Assembly: GCA_947489585.1 (NCBI GenBank) | Contig: CANLEE010000006.1 | Span: 1-64,000 of the forward strand | DNA from: an uncultured Psychroserpens sp. | Lineage (GTDB): Bacteria; Bacteroidota; Bacteroidia; Flavobacteriales; Flavobacteriaceae | Length of the DNA stretch: 64,000 bases | Direction: 5' to 3' | Shown: one piece after another, positions 21,103 through 30,144 of the stretch | How positions within the stretch are numbered: the stretch's first letter is position 1 | How the letters are laid out: every line of letters starts with the position of its first letter | The notes under the pieces: model-generated | What the model saw: only the letters and a program-made list of their open reading frames with translations | Told to the model about the DNA's origin: nothing | The model's database searches: none | Made by a program: the position numbers and the translations under genes

Positions 21103-24100
21103 ATGAATCCCCAAATTTCACGAAAGCTAATGCTTGCATTAGTAATTTTTTACGGTATAGTTTATAACATACAGGCACAAGAATATGATTTAGATACAGA
21201 CTTAGAGATGCATTGGCCTACGCCTCAGTCTCCTAAGCCAGATTATCTAGGGCATATCTTTGATCCAGCATTTGGAACTAAGATAGTAAGGATTACTGGT
21301 GATCCAGGTACGCCTGTTCCAAACCTAAATGAAAACTGGAGAAATACTGCCAGACACTCATATTCAATTAAGCAAACTTGGAATGCGGATGAATCTGTAA
21401 TGTATATCAATAGACACAGGGATATTGGTGGAGGTTATGGATCAGCAATGTTTTTAGATGGCCAAACATATGAAGTGCTTAATAATGCTAATATTATGCC
21501 TTCTGGGGGAAATGAAAGCAGATGGCATCCAACAGATCCAAATCTGAGAATCATTTTATATAATGATTCATTTCGAAGCTGGAACTATTTTACTGATGAA
21601 CTTATTGAATTAATGTCTTGGACAGGTTATAGTAATACACAATTAGGTCCTTGGACAGGAAACTTATCTGATGATGGTTCTATGGCTGCTGTATTGGCGA
21701 CTAGAAACTCCGATAATAAACTTGTTGGGTTTGCAGTTGACATGGTTAATAATATTAAATATCCGGATATTGATTTTTCTTCAATACCAAATTTAGACTA
21801 TATCAGTATTTCTCCTTTAGGAAACTATATCCTTGTAAACGGAAATTTTGGAACTGGAAGTGATAGAACTAAAATCTATGATTTAGAAGGAAACCAAGTA
21901 GGTCCGTTTTGGAGTGGTTATGGTCAACCAAGTCATTTTGATATGACAGTTGATGATAATGGAGATGAGATTGCTGTTGGTGTTGATAAATCTAATAACG
22001 TAACTGGAGGAAGAATTATTAAGAGAAGACTTTCTGACGGTTTAGTAACTCAAATAACTACAGATGGTTATGTAAGTCATACAACTGCTAGAGCACTCGG
22101 AAGACCAGGTTGGGTGTACGCTTCAACAGGTTCTTCTACGGCATCATCTAAATGGTTGCCTTATCTAAATGAAATAATTGCAGTGAAGTTAGACGGATCA
22201 AGAGTTGAAAGAATATGTCATTCACGTAATTTATATACTAATTATGAAAATCAAGCGCATCCTAGTCCTTCACCATCTGGTAGTAGGGTCGTGTTTGCTT
22301 CAGACTGGAGAAGTGGTAACGTACCAATTCAATGTTATGTTGCCGATTTCCGTGATAACCTTATTACAACAGGAAATCAAGTTGTTGTAAGCTCTGATGC
22401 TAATAATGATACAATCTGCGAAGGCCAAGAAGTCATTTTATCAGCTTCTAATGCTGATTCTTATGTATGGGATTTAAATGGTGAAACAACTGAAACTATT
22501 ACAGTATCTCCAGATGTTACTACAACTTATACAGTAACAGGAACTCACTCTGATGGGAGTACTACTGAAGCTCAAATAACAATTACAGTTAATGAAATGC
22601 CTACAGCAAATGCTGGAGAAGATGTAGAAACCTGTCAAGGCACCGAAGTTACTTTAACAGCAACAGGTGGAACTTCCTATGAATGGAGTACAGGAGAATC
22701 AACTCAATCTATTATAGTAAATCCAAATGTAACAGCTACTTTTTCTGTAGAGGTTACACAAAATAATTGCACAAGTACAGATAGTGTTGTAGTCACAGTA
22801 AATGATGTTCCTGATGTTGATGCAGGAGAAGATGTAACCATATTTATTGGTGAAAGTGCGACCTTAACTGCTACTGGTGCAGATTCGTACCTATGGAGTA
22901 CAGGTGAAACGACACAAACAATTAGTGTAAACCCAGTTTTAGATACCTCATACTCAGTGACTGGTACAATTGGAAGTTGTGAAAACTCTGATACTATTAC
23001 TGTTTTTTTGCAAGATGACAGTGTCAATGCCAATGCTGGAAATGACACGGAGATTTGTATTGGAGAAACCACTACACTTACAGCAACAGGAGGAACAACT
23101 TATTTATGGAGTACAGGAGAAACTACAGCAAGTATAGATGTTTCACCTAATACTACAACAACTTATACAGTAACAGCATTTAGTGTGTCTGGTACAAATC
23201 AAGAAGACGATAGTGTAATTGTAACAGTAAATGAAATTCCCGACGTAAGTGCAGGGGCGAATGTTGTTATAACAGTAGGTGAATCTACAACTTTAACGGC
23301 TACAGGCGCTGATTCTTATTTATGGCAAACAGGTGAAACTACAGCAAGTATTGAAGTTAGCCCGAATGTTACAACAGTATATACAGTAACAGGTTATTCA
23401 AATAATTGTGAAGCATCGGCTAATGTCACTGTATCTGTTGATGCAGATACCGTTACTGCAGATGCAGGGGTAGATGTAGATATATGCGATGGGGAAAGTA
23501 CAACCTTGACAGCAACAGGAGGTGTAACATATCTTTGGAATACAGGAGAAACAACTGCAAATATTGAAGTGTCTCCAAACGTTACTACAACTTATACCGT
23601 TACGGTTTATAATGCATCAGGAACATCATCTGATGAAGACAGTGTAATTGTAACAGTAAATGAACTGCCAGCTACAGATGCTGGATCTAATGTTGTTATA
23701 ACTATAGGTGAATCAACCACTTTAATGGCTACAGGTGCTGATTCTTATTTATGGGAAACAGGTGAAACTACAGCTAGTATTGTTGTAAGCCCGAATGTAA
23801 CAACAGTATATACAGTAACAGGTTATTCTAATAACTGTGAATCATCTGCTAATGTGACAGTTTCTGTAGAGATAGATACTGTTATAGCTGATGCAGGAGA
23901 AGATGTAACTATTTGTAATGGAGAGACAACGACATTAACAGCAAGTGGAGGTGTTACATATCTATGGAGCACTGGTGAAACATCTGAAAGTATTAATGTC
24001 AATCCAAACGCAACAACAACCTATACAGTAACAGTTTATAATGCTTCGGAAACATCTTCTGATGAGGATAGTGTTATAGTTACTGTAAATGAGTTACCAG

Positions 24101-25245
24101 CTATAAATGCTGGCAATGATGTTACTATTACTGAGGGTTCTTCAACAACATTGACGGCTACAGGAGCTGACACATACCTATGGAATACAGGAGAGACTAC
24201 GGCTAGTATTTCGGTTAACCCTACAACCACAACAGAATATTCTGTAACAGGTTTTTCAAATGGTTGTGAGGCTACAGATGCTATTTTAGTCACTGTTGAA
24301 CCTTTTGTGTTTGAAGCAAGTGCAGGTGCAAATCAAGTTATATGTCAAGGGTATTCAACAACATTAACAGCATCAGAAGGAGATGCATACTTATGGAGTA
24401 CAGGAGAAACAACACAAAGTATTACTGTAAGCCCAACAGGAACGCAAACCTATACAGTCACTGTTTATGAAGGAGAATACGAAGATGATGCAGATGTTAC
24501 GGTTTCAGTAAACCCAAACCCAAATGTTATAATTAATGATGGGGGTGAAGTCATGATTTTAGAAGGCGAGTTTGTAACACTCTCAGCAACTGGTGCAAAT
24601 AGTTATTTATGGAATAATGGCGCAACGCAACCAAACATTGCAGTAAGTCCGTCAGGAACGACAACTTATGAAGTGACAGGTTATATAAATGATTGTGAAG
24701 ATACTAATGCGATAGTTGTGAATGTAGTAGAAGCTGTACAAGCTGACGCTGGTGAAGACTTAATTATTTGTTCTGAAGAAACAGTAACCTTAACTGCTAC
24801 CGGTGGAGATGAATACCTGTGGAATACAGGTGAAACAACTCAAAGTATTGAAGTATCACCAGATGCCGATACCGAATATTCTGTTTTAGTATACAATGCC
24901 TTAGATAGTGATGAAGATTCTGTTATAGTTTTTGTTGAATCATGTAATACAATTGAAAATATACCGCCAGATAGCAGTGAATTTGGATTCGTAGTATATC
25001 CAGATCCTATTGATGATGTATTGAAAGTAAAAATAGATGGCTTAGAATCTGTTACTGCTAAAGGGATATCAATATATGATATGACTGGAAAAGTTTTATA
25101 TACCGAATTATTTAATGCATCAGATTTAGAGAATCAATCTGAAATGACACGACTAATTAATACGTCAACATTTGCTAGTGGTATTTATGTAGTACGATTA
25201 CTATATAATGATACTAGCGTATTAAAGAAAATACCTATTAGGTAA
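21103..25245 (+). CDS. large secreted T9SS cargo protein: N-terminal beta-propeller-like domain, ~12 Ig-like domains, C-terminal type A sorting domain
   Basis: 1380 aa; signal peptide; repeated (I)C.GE.TTLTATGG..YLW.TGETT.SI.V.P..TTTYTVT; tail FVVYPDPIDDVLKVK..ISIYDMTGKVLY..FASGIYVVRLLYNDTSVLKKIPIR. Confidence 0.92.
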   Translation: MNPQISRKLMLALVIFYGIVYNIQAQEYDLDTDLEMHWPTPQSPKPDYLGHIFDPAFGTKIVRITGDPGTPVPNLNENWRNTARHSYSIKQTWNADESVMYINRHRDIGGGYGSAMFLDGQTYEVLNNANIMPSGGNESRWHPTDPNLRIILYNDSFRSWNYFTDELIELMSWTGYSNTQLGPWTGNLSDDGSMAAVLATRNSDNKLVGFAVDMVNNIKYPDIDFSSIPNLDYISISPLGNYILVNGNFGTGSDRTKIYDLEGNQVGPFWSGYGQPSHFDMTVDDNGDEIAVGVDKSNNVTGGRIIKRRLSDGLVTQITTDGYVSHTTARALGRPGWVYASTGSSTASSKWLPYLNEIIAVKLDGSRVERICHSRNLYTNYENQAHPSPSPSGSRVVFASDWRSGNVPIQCYVADFRDNLITTGNQVVVSSDANNDTICEGQEVILSASNADSYVWDLNGETTETITVSPDVTTTYTVTGTHSDGSTTEAQITITVNEMPTANAGEDVETCQGTEVTLTATGGTSYEWSTGESTQSIIVNPNVTATFSVEVTQNNCTSTDSVVVTVNDVPDVDAGEDVTIFIGESATLTATGADSYLWSTGETTQTISVNPVLDTSYSVTGTIGSCENSDTITVFLQDDSVNANAGNDTEICIGETTTLTATGGTTYLWSTGETTASIDVSPNTTTTYTVTAFSVSGTNQEDDSVIVTVNEIPDVSAGANVVITVGESTTLTATGADSYLWQTGETTASIEVSPNVTTVYTVTGYSNNCEASANVTVSVDADTVTADAGVDVDICDGESTTLTATGGVTYLWNTGETTANIEVSPNVTTTYTVTVYNASGTSSDEDSVIVTVNELPATDAGSNVVITIGESTTLMATGADSYLWETGETTASIVVSPNVTTVYTVTGYSNNCESSANVTVSVEIDTVIADAGEDVTICNGETTTLTASGGVTYLWSTGETSESINVNPNATTTYTVTVYNASETSSDEDSVIVTVNELPAINAGNDVTITEGSSTTLTATGADTYLWNTGETTASISVNPTTTTEYSVTGFSNGCEATDAILVTVEPFVFEASAGANQVICQGYSTTLTASEGDAYLWSTGETTQSITVSPTGTQTYTVTVYEGEYEDDADVTVSVNPNPNVIINDGGEVMILEGEFVTLSATGANSYLWNNGATQPNIAVSPSGTTTYEVTGYINDCEDTNAIVVNVVEAVQADAGEDLIICSEETVTLTATGGDEYLWNTGETTQSIEVSPDADTEYSVLVYNALDSDEDSVIVFVESCNTIENIPPDSSEFGFVVYPDPIDDVLKVKIDGLESVTAKGISIYDMTGKVLYTELFNASDLENQSEMTRLINTSTFASGIYVVRLLYNDTSVLKKIPIR
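22609..24960 (+). repeat. intragenic super-repeat of alternating Ig-like domain types A and B, period ~429 bp (143 codons)
   Basis: The DAG/NAG/SAG codon triplet that starts each A domain occurs at 22609, 23032, 23461, 23890, 24319 and 24745 (spacings 423, 429, 429, 429, 426). Confidence 0.85.
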
Positions 25246-25278
25246 AAAATATTGTTTTTTGAATTAGCTATTAATTAA

Positions 25279-25315
25279 TAACCATTGTTAGTATTTATTT
25301 ACTGACGATGGTTAT
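25279..25315. terminator. bidirectional intrinsic terminator between convergent genes
   Basis: ataaccattgttagta-tttatt-tactgacgatggttat followed by tttta; A-rich on the other side. Confidence 0.7.
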
Positions 25316-25316
25316 T

Positions 25317-25688
25317 TTATTTAATAATGAGTGATTGAATTGTGGCAGTAGAATCACAATTTTTTACCGTTAACAAAACGTTTTTATCGTTTAATTCATT
25401 TTCAATGAGGTAGGTTTTGCAACCTTCAGATTTTGTGTCACTTTCAGAAAAGTTAACATCTCCAGTTTTTATCAAATTCGAAATTGCAAGTGTATCTAAG
25501 TCATAGGTTCTCATTGCATTTTCTGTCGCTTCAGAATAAAACCGTTCCTTGATACTTATATTTTTGATGGTCCTAGAATTAGGACCATATGAACACGACG
25601 TTTTTTTTCCGCTTAAAAAGAACGCAAGTAGAATAAGACCTATTGAAAAGCCTCCCAAATAGTAGCCTATTCGATGAATTAGTTTCAT
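25317..25688 (-). CDS. small membrane-anchored hypothetical protein
   Basis: 123 aa; N-terminal TM (IGYYLGGFSIGLILLAFFLSG); adjacent to ald. Confidence 0.75.
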   Translation of the reverse strand: MKLIHRIGYYLGGFSIGLILLAFFLSGKKTSCSYGPNSRTIKNISIKERFYSEATENAMRTYDLDTLAISNLIKTGDVNFSESDTKSEGCKTYLIENELNDKNVLLTVKNCDSTATIQSLIIK

Positions 25689-25707
25689 ATATAAAGATAT
25701 TTGTCTT

Positions 25708-26907
25708 CTAGAAAATTAACAGATTAACATCGCTACAATCTAAATCAAACCAATCTGCAACCGATTTATTTGTCAAAATTCCGTGGTAAAAATACAACCC
25801 ATTTTTCAATCCACGATCAAAACGTATGGCATTTTCGATTCCGCCGTCTTCAGCAATTTTCAAAAGATAAGGTGTGAAGATGTTACTGATTGATACTGAG
25901 GCAGAACGCGAATATCTTGCAGGAATATTTGGTACACAATAATGAATTACACCATTGTGCTCGAAAGTGGGTTTATCATGATTGGTCACTTCGCTAGTTT
26001 CAAAGCATCCACCCATGTCAATACTAACATCAATGACCACAGCTCCAGACTTCATTGTGTTGACCATTGCTTCGGTGACTACAATTGGGGATCTGTTTTT
26101 GCCCCTTACGGCTCCAATAGCAATATCACAGCGCTTCAATGCCTTGACTAAGTTTTTGGGTTGCAATGTTGAGGTATATAATGTGCGTCCTAAATTAGAT
26201 TGTACACAACGCAGTTTTGTGATTGAATTATCAAATATTTTTACATTGGCACCAAGTCCGATAGCAGAGCGTGCCGCAAATTCGCCAACTGTTCCTGCAC
26301 CAATGATAACAACTTCAGTTGGAGGTACGCCACTTATGTTTCCAAACATTAAACCGTTACCACCATTGACGTTAGATAATAATTCTGAGGCGATTAAAAT
26401 GGATGCAGTTCCAGCAATTTCACTTAATGAACGCACAGCAGGATAGGCGCCATCATCATCTTTGATAAATTCAAAAGCTAAGGCCGTAATACGTTTAGCG
26501 GCTAAGGATTCAAAGTATTTTTTGCTTTGGGTTTTTAATTGCAACGCTGAAATTAAAAGCGCTTGCGGATTTATTAATTTAATTTCGTCTAATGAAGGTG
26601 GTTCAACTTTTAATATAATAGGGCAGGAGAATACTTTAGTGGTATCCTTAGTAACTTCTGCGCCAGCTTCGCTATAGGTTTTATCTTTGAAATTAGCACC
26701 TATGCCAGCTCCAGATTCAATCATAACGCGATGACCATTAGAGACTAAAGCTGAGACTGCATCTGGTGTTAAACAGACACGTTTCTCTTGAAAATGAGTT
26801 TCTTTTGGGATTCCTATAAATAGATCACCTTTCTTTTTATAGACTTCAAGTGTTTCTTCTTGTGGTAATAATTGTGCTTTGGTAAAAGGAGATAATGACT
26901 TGCTCAT
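25708..26907 (-). CDS. ald: alanine dehydrogenase
   Basis: 399 aa; IGIPKETHFQEKRVCLTPDAVSALVSNGH, VVIIGAGTVGEFAARSAIGLGANVKIFDN, CVPNIPARYSRSAS. Confidence 0.9.
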   Translation of the reverse strand: MSKSLSPFTKAQLLPQEETLEVYKKKGDLFIGIPKETHFQEKRVCLTPDAVSALVSNGHRVMIESGAGIGANFKDKTYSEAGAEVTKDTTKVFSCPIILKVEPPSLDEIKLINPQALLISALQLKTQSKKYFESLAAKRITALAFEFIKDDDGAYPAVRSLSEIAGTASILIASELLSNVNGGNGLMFGNISGVPPTEVVIIGAGTVGEFAARSAIGLGANVKIFDNSITKLRCVQSNLGRTLYTSTLQPKNLVKALKRCDIAIGAVRGKNRSPIVVTEAMVNTMKSGAVVIDVSIDMGGCFETSEVTNHDKPTFEHNGVIHYCVPNIPARYSRSASVSISNIFTPYLLKIAEDGGIENAIRFDRGLKNGLYFYHGILTNKSVADWFDLDCSDVNLLIF

Positions 26908-26987
26908 TGAATTTTTAATTGGTAACTCAAATTACAAATAAAAATTCATTTTATGCAAAATAAGTTTTATATTAGAGATTATTTTCT

Positions 26988-27575
26988 ATGAGTATGAATT
27001 TCAAAAACAAAAACATCAATGATTATGTTATTATATTTCTTATTCTATCTATCAGATTAATTTTTCATATTCCAAAATTAATGACTCATGAACTATTAAA
27101 TTCAGAAGTAGTTGGTTTTGAAATGAGTTTAGAGTTGTTTTTATGGTTTTTTGCTGTCAAACTTCAGTTAATACTGCTACTTATAATATGGCACTATACC
27201 TCAAGGCATTGGTGGAAAACTGCAATAATGATACCATTGACATTAGAAATTTATAAACTCATAGGTTTTTTAAACATCAAGGCAGAAAGTTTTGACGAAG
27301 TAGATTTTATAACCAGTATACCTGTTACTATTCCGATAGTATTGTCTTTATTGTATCTATCAAACAAATTAAATAAATATATTAATCATCAAATGATTTA
27401 TGAAAAATTAAATACTGAGATTGACTTTATCTTTGAAGAAATTAATTCTGCAAAAAACACGAAAGATGAAATAGAAATTGGAACTGAGTTAAACTATTTA
27501 AAAGCTAACAAAAAAAAATATGATAAAACTGAATATCTAGAAAAGTTGTTGCAGTTAAGAACCAAATATTATTAA
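26988..27575 (+). CDS. small polytopic membrane protein, paralog of the next CDS and of 28763..29320(-)
   Basis: 195 aa; ~4 hydrophobic segments; (R/K)xWWxxAxxxPLxxE motif. Confidence 0.75.
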   Translation: MSMNFKNKNINDYVIIFLILSIRLIFHIPKLMTHELLNSEVVGFEMSLELFLWFFAVKLQLILLLIIWHYTSRHWWKTAIMIPLTLEIYKLIGFLNIKAESFDEVDFITSIPVTIPIVLSLLYLSNKLNKYINHQMIYEKLNTEIDFIFEEINSAKNTKDEIEIGTELNYLKANKKKYDKTEYLEKLLQLRTKYY

Positions 27576-27576
27576 A

Positions 27577-28170
27577 ATGAGGAGCTTTAATATAAAAAAA
27601 GACATCATAATTATTTCAATAATAATTGTTTCTCCATTTGCTTTCTATTTTCATGTATTAGCACCTAAAACTAAAATATGGGAAACAATACTATTCACTA
27701 TAGATGCAGGTTATTTTGAAAAAATAAATAATTACTTATGGATATATTCATATAAAATTCTGACCATTTTAATGGTTTCGATTTGGTTTATAACATGCAA
27801 AAATTGGTGGAGATTAGCTATATTATTCCCTCTATCATTTGAGTTTTCACATTTTATTAGTTTTTTGAATGATAGGTATCAATTTTTAAGCAATTACAGT
27901 CATTTTCATTCAATTCCAATATTTTTGATTTTTGGTTTTTTACTTTTTCTAATATCAAAAAAGTTAAATTATTATTCACTAAAAAACAACAACAAGTCAA
28001 AACTTAATGCTGAAATTTATGAGTTAATGAAAGATTTATCTCTTTTTGATAGAGATAAATCTCAAGAAATTGAGAAACAATTCAATCTTCTAAAAAAAGA
28101 GAAGGATTTTATAAATAAAAAAGACTATTTAGTCATTCTAATAAATTTAAGAGATAAAATGGACAATTAG
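27577..28170 (+). CDS. small polytopic membrane protein (paralog)
   Basis: 197 aa; WETILFTIDAGYFEKINNYLW..IWFITCKNWWRLAILFPLSFE. Confidence 0.75.
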   Translation: MRSFNIKKDIIIISIIIVSPFAFYFHVLAPKTKIWETILFTIDAGYFEKINNYLWIYSYKILTILMVSIWFITCKNWWRLAILFPLSFEFSHFISFLNDRYQFLSNYSHFHSIPIFLIFGFLLFLISKKLNYYSLKNNNKSKLNAEIYELMKDLSLFDRDKSQEIEKQFNLLKKEKDFINKKDYLVILINLRDKMDN

Positions 28171-28182
28171 AAAACTTATTAA

Positions 28183-28542
28183 TTATTTTTTTTTCACACT
28201 TTCAATTTCGATTAAAATTTCATTCAAAAGGGCTTTCTTTTCGTCAGACCATTTTGATTTAAGCTTGTCATCTATATAAGCTTCAATTTGCTTTTTACTC
28301 CTAACTATTGGTTTAGGCTTATCTTCTATAAACATATCGCCTTTACCAGTAATTAACCAAATCAAATTAACTTGAGGATATTCTTTAACAATACGTTCAA
28401 TCACATCACTACCAACAGACGCATTATTTTTCTGCATACGCAGTATATAGCCATTGGCTGTACCTATAGAGATATCAAATTGTCTGGCGCTCATTTGTAA
28501 TGCAGATATCAATTGCATAATACGGTGTACGGTTTTACTCAT
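28183..28542 (-). CDS. small helix-turn-helix (Xre/CI-repressor-like) regulator
   Basis: 119 aa; QMSARQFDISIGTANGYILRMQKNNASVGSDVIERIVKEYPQVNLIWLITGKGDMF. Confidence 0.8.
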   Translation of the reverse strand: MSKTVHRIMQLISALQMSARQFDISIGTANGYILRMQKNNASVGSDVIERIVKEYPQVNLIWLITGKGDMFIEDKPKPIVRSKKQIEAYIDDKLKSKWSDEKKALLNEILIEIESVKKK

Positions 28543-28696
28543 GATAATTAGGGTTATTAAGAGTTAATTATTATAACTGGGTGTTACAAATGTAAATGTT
28601 TTTGACTTAAAACACTTAAACATCGATTATTTTCTAAGAGATTGAAGTTGTTGCTTCTAGTGATGAGAAATATGAGATGTAAAAATACTTATATAA

Positions 28697-28730
28697 AAAA
28701 CACAGATCATAGTTTATGAACTGTGTTTTT
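28697..28730 (-). terminator. intrinsic terminator downstream of 28763..29320
   Basis: aaaacacagatcatagtttatgaactgtgtttt stem; T-run on the minus strand. Confidence 0.6.
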
Positions 28731-28762
28731 GAGGTGATATTTTTGATTATATAAGCTGTAAA

Positions 28763-29320
28763 CTAAAAATACTGTTTGATCTTACCCCAAACACCTTTGG
28801 GTTTCATCATAAACTCTTCTTCCAATTCTTGCATAGTTTTGTCAGCATCATTAATAGTGTTAAACATTTTAGCTCTTATTAAGTAAATAGATGGAATTAC
28901 AAATCCAATAATAGGAAGCATGTATACTAATTGTAATTCATCGACATGAGATATATCCGCTCTTACTGTTAAAAATATTTGAAGAATATACATTATAATT
29001 GGTACTAAAAGAGCATGATACCACCAATTTCTGTTGGTAAAAAACCAAATAAATAACAAAAGTAATGGTATTAATTTTCCAGTGAGAACCCACATCGCAT
29101 ACTGGGCATCCTCCCAAAAAGTACTATCATAAGTAAACAAAAAAGTGTCCCAAACTTTTTCAGTTGGAACACTTTCATGTAAGGACCATAGAATTGGAGT
29201 AAAAGCAATTATGGTACCAATTATGCTACCTACTATTGCGTTTTTACTTAATCTTTTTGGTTTATCCGTTAGGGATAAGTTTTCTCTTACCTTTTTTAAG
29301 TTCAGTTTTGGTTTGTCCAT
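28763..29320 (-). CDS. small polytopic membrane protein (paralog of 27577..28170)
   Basis: 185 aa; VWDTFLFTYDSTFWEDAQYAMWVLTGKLIPLLLLFIWFFTNRNWWYHALLVP matches the family motif. Confidence 0.75.
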   Translation of the reverse strand: MDKPKLNLKKVRENLSLTDKPKRLSKNAIVGSIIGTIIAFTPILWSLHESVPTEKVWDTFLFTYDSTFWEDAQYAMWVLTGKLIPLLLLFIWFFTNRNWWYHALLVPIIMYILQIFLTVRADISHVDELQLVYMLPIIGFVIPSIYLIRAKMFNTINDADKTMQELEEEFMMKPKGVWGKIKQYF

Positions 29321-29405
29321 CTAAGTTAATTAAATCAGTTGCCTGAGCTGTGAACAACATACCACCGAAAATCGCGATTGCTAGTACGTACTTTTTAGTC
29401 TTCAT
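29262..29405 (-). CDS. tiny secreted peptide, 47 aa (MKTKKYVLAIAIFGGMLFTAQATDLINLDGQTKTELKKGKRKLIPNG)
   Basis: Clear signal peptide with basic N-terminus, hydrophobic core and AQA cleavage site; start placed at the internal Met of the ORF-track entry; overlaps the start of 28763..29320 by 59 bp in another frame. Confidence 0.6.
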   Translation of the reverse strand: MKTKKYVLAIAIFGGMLFTAQATDLINLDGQTKTELKKGKRKLIPNG

Positions 29406-29434
29406 AATATAAGGGATTAAATTAATTAATTGCT

Positions 29435-29442
29435 CAAATATA
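29435..29442 (-). promoter_or_regulatory. candidate Bacteroidota -7 box (TATATTTG on minus strand) for the 47-aa peptide operon
   Basis: CAAATATA on plus = TAnnTTTG consensus; no clear -33 element. Confidence 0.3.
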
Positions 29443-29563
29443 AGATGCACTTATACTTTAAACAGTTAAAAGGAGTGTTAAAAACCCCTTATTTAATCAC
29501 CTTTTATTACGGTTTTTCCGTAATCATCAATAAAGACGCGGTGTTAAGTTGCTAATTTATTTA

Positions 29564-30028
29564 CTAAATTTTGTGCTGCTCCATAGCGTTTTCCTGGGTT
29601 AATATTAGGTTTTGGCTCAATTTGAGGGATCTTGAGGTCTTATTTTTATGAAAAATTTCAATCGTATTTGTATCTTCTGGTAACAAATTTTTAGCGTTTT
29701 CTGGCCACTCAATAAACACCCAATTAGAGGTGTATAAATAATCTTCAAAACCAAAATTTAAAGCTTCTTCTTCATCATTGATTCTATACAAATCAAAATG
29801 ATAAATAGATGATTCTTTAGCTATATATTCATTAACAATAGAAAATGTTGGACTATTGACTTCATCAGTACAACCAAGCAATTCTGCCAATGCTTTGATA
29901 AGTGTTGTCTTACCAACTCCCATCTCACCATAAAACAAAATAGTTTTTGACGTTACACGCTGCAATATTTCCTCTGCGACGGCATCGATGTCTTCAATTT
30001 GATATGTGATTTCCAATAGCTTTGACAT
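29564..30028 (-). CDS. tsaE: tRNA threonylcarbamoyladenosine biosynthesis ATPase TsaE
   Basis: 154 aa; LFYGEMGVGKTTLIKAL, SPTFSIVNEY, YHFDLYRI, FIEWPENA. Confidence 0.95.
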   Translation of the reverse strand: MSKLLEITYQIEDIDAVAEEILQRVTSKTILFYGEMGVGKTTLIKALAELLGCTDEVNSPTFSIVNEYIAKESSIYHFDLYRINDEEEALNFGFEDYLYTSNWVFIEWPENAKNLLPEDTNTIEIFHKNKTSRSLKLSQNLILTQENAMEQHKI

Positions 30029-30144
30029 AATTAATGTGTCAAAAAAAGGGGTTAACCTATTTTGAAGAGCAATAATACGTAATATTTATCAAAAAAACTA
30101 GAAAAAAGTGTATTTCATCGGCTTTTTTTGCATTACATGGAGTT

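Noticed and set aside
22704-24293. Antisense ORFs (22704..23072, 24036..24293) within the repeat protein gene
   Set aside because: Mirror-frame ORFs created by low-complexity Thr/Val/Ser-rich repeats on the sense strand.
25942-26677. Plus-strand ORFs opposite ald (25942..26151, 25982..26446, 26462..26677)
   Set aside because: Lie entirely within the well-supported ald gene on the other strand; translations not protein-like.
28183-28542. Phage-like HTH repressor as evidence of a prophage
   Set aside because: No integrase, terminase, capsid or tail genes nearby; a lone HTH gene of a type common in Flavobacteriia.
29506-29524. ATTACGG-ttttt-CCGTAAT perfect hairpin between tsaE and the 47-aa peptide
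   Set aside because: No T-run on either side and only 7 bp; could be an operator but unsupported, so not called.
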